Positions 50,191-50,658 of a stretch of DNA of 50,658 nt are shown piece after piece (the first letter of the stretch is position 1; each line of letters starts with the position of its first letter). The stretch is from Hydrogenophaga sp. A37 (GTDB taxonomy: Bacteria; Pseudomonadota; Gammaproteobacteria; Burkholderiales; Burkholderiaceae_C): NCBI RefSeq assembly GCF_002001205.1, contig NZ_MUNZ01000112.1, positions 1 through 50,658 on the forward strand, given 5' to 3'. A model generated the notes under the pieces. It worked only from the letters and a program-made list of their open reading frames with translations, did not search any database and had not been told where the DNA came from. Position numbers and translations under genes: made by a program.

Positions 50191-50504
50191 GGTACATAGC
50201 AGGTGTCGCCTTTGTTGCTTCTCTATTTCAGGGTAATTTCGAGTTGGCGATGTTCATTGCCGGATGTTTTGGTGTTGTTTATTTGGTTCTTTCCGTATAT
50301 TCGAGTTTTTCAGATAAATCAAAGCTGTCTGATTTGACACTCGCACTGCTAAATGAGAGAGTTGGCTGGAAGGTGCTTCGATTCAAAGATGATCATTCAA
50401 AATCAGTGGGCGATTTGATCTACTCTCCTGATTCCCGGGCCGCGATTTTGGTAAAAAAATGTCGACTCGCTCTGATTATTCTACGACTCATGCAGGAAAC
50501 ATAA
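50187..50504 (+). CDS. Small membrane protein, unknown, AT-richer
   Basis: 105 residues; ATG overlaps the queC stop (ATGA). The N-terminal half has two hydrophobic segments ([13 protein letters not shown] and [20 protein letters not shown]). The rest is polar with [20 protein letters not shown] and ends in [12 protein letters not shown]. Base composition is clearly lower in GC than queC or the flagellar genes, as in recently acquired DNA. It lies just before an IS5-type element. No family is recognised. Confidence 0.55.
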   Translation: MRYIAGVAFVASLFQGNFELAMFIAGCFGVVYLVLSVYSSFSDKSKLSDLTLALLNERVGWKVLRFKDDHSKSVGDLIYSPDSRAAILVKKCRLALIILRLMQET

Positions 50505-50534
50505 TATGCGCTAAGGTGATTGAATTGCTACCTA

Positions 50535-50658
50535 GGGAACGTCTGCAGAACCGTCGCCACTGGCACGGGATGTGCGAGATTGACGTTATGAAACAGATGA
50601 GCCTGAGCGAGAGCGGATTCGAGCGCAAGACCAAGAGAACGCGCAAGCGCGAGTTCCT
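50535..50658 (+). mobile_element. Left end of an IS5-family insertion sequence (partial)
   Basis: The bases after CTA at 50532-50534 (GGGAACGTCTGCAGAACCGT) look like an IS terminal repeat next to a YTAR-type target, which IS5 elements use. The transposase start follows about 50 bp inside. The right half is outside the window, so terminal repeats and target duplication are unconfirmed, and the exact boundary may be one or two bases off. Confidence 0.55.
50588..50658 (+). CDS. IS5-family transposase, N-terminal fragment
   Basis: Open from ATG 50588 to the window edge: 23 residues reading KQMSLSESGFERKTKRTRKR. IS5-group transposases typically begin with a very similar MxQMSxxESGxERKxKxTR pattern. 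The DDE catalytic residues lie beyond the window. Confidence 0.75.
   Translation, partial: MKQMSLSESGFERKTKRTRKREF

Noticed and set aside
1..50658. CRISPR array, tRNA, rRNA or integrase/prophage module
   Set aside because: No regularly spaced direct repeats and no recognisable tRNA or rRNA sequence were seen. The eight intergenic elements are kilobases apart and not an array.

Overview
The window is about 50 kb of high-GC DNA from a motile betaproteobacterium, most likely Burkholderiales/Comamonadaceae (Hydrogenophaga- or Acidovorax-like). Gene order, an FlhDC master regulator combined with FlhF, DUF5329 and the gene sequences all suggest this; no 16S or other marker is present to prove it. 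Nearly the whole window is one flagellar super-cluster (about 2.3-48.1 kb) encoding the hook-basal body, export apparatus, C-ring, filament, chaperones, stator, master regulator, sigma-28/anti-sigma pair, FlhF and CheY/CheZ.

Layout. 1-369: right end of an IS66-family insertion that cuts an ORF6N-domain gene. 493-2231: four small unrelated genes (two membrane-associated, a DUF5329 secreted protein, a lipoprotein). 2340-13942 (minus strand): fliF-G-H-I-J-K and fliL-M-N-O-P-Q-R. 14123-19295: fliE (+), fliT-fliS-fliD-fliC (-), flhD-flhC (+). 19575-24325 (+): motA-motB-cheY-cheZ and a receiver-TPR protein. 24453-30721 (+): flhB-flhA-flhF, a FlhG-like protein without a P-loop, and fliA. 30769-35692: an accessory island with a LicD/fukutin-like transferase, an IspD-SDR fusion resembling CDP-ribitol synthases, a methyltransferase and (opposite strand) a membrane acyltransferase. 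35871-37473 (-): flgN, flgM, flgA. 37668-48079 (+): flgB to flgL in order. 48164-50504: an HDOD protein, queC and a small AT-richer gene. From about 50535: left end of an IS5-like element running off the window.

Regulation read from sequence: FlhDC encoded here would activate class II operons. Candidate FlhD4C2 boxes lie before fliL, fliE/fliF and flhB. Sigma-28 promoters are recognisable before fliC and flgM, with a weaker one before motA.

Most interesting signals. (1) Eight copies of a structured element, nearly always 74 nt, each beginning at or just after the stop codon of a flagellar gene, always in the sense orientation, with stems that covary between copies. (2) The post-fliA island, which pairs a fukutin/LicD-like transferase with a CDP-ribitol-synthase-like fusion and suggests polyol-phosphate modification of the flagellum. 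(3) A FlhG homologue that keeps the FlhF-activating DQAxxLR motif but has lost the ATPase P-loop. (4) A receiver-TPR protein with Glu at the phospho-acceptor site.
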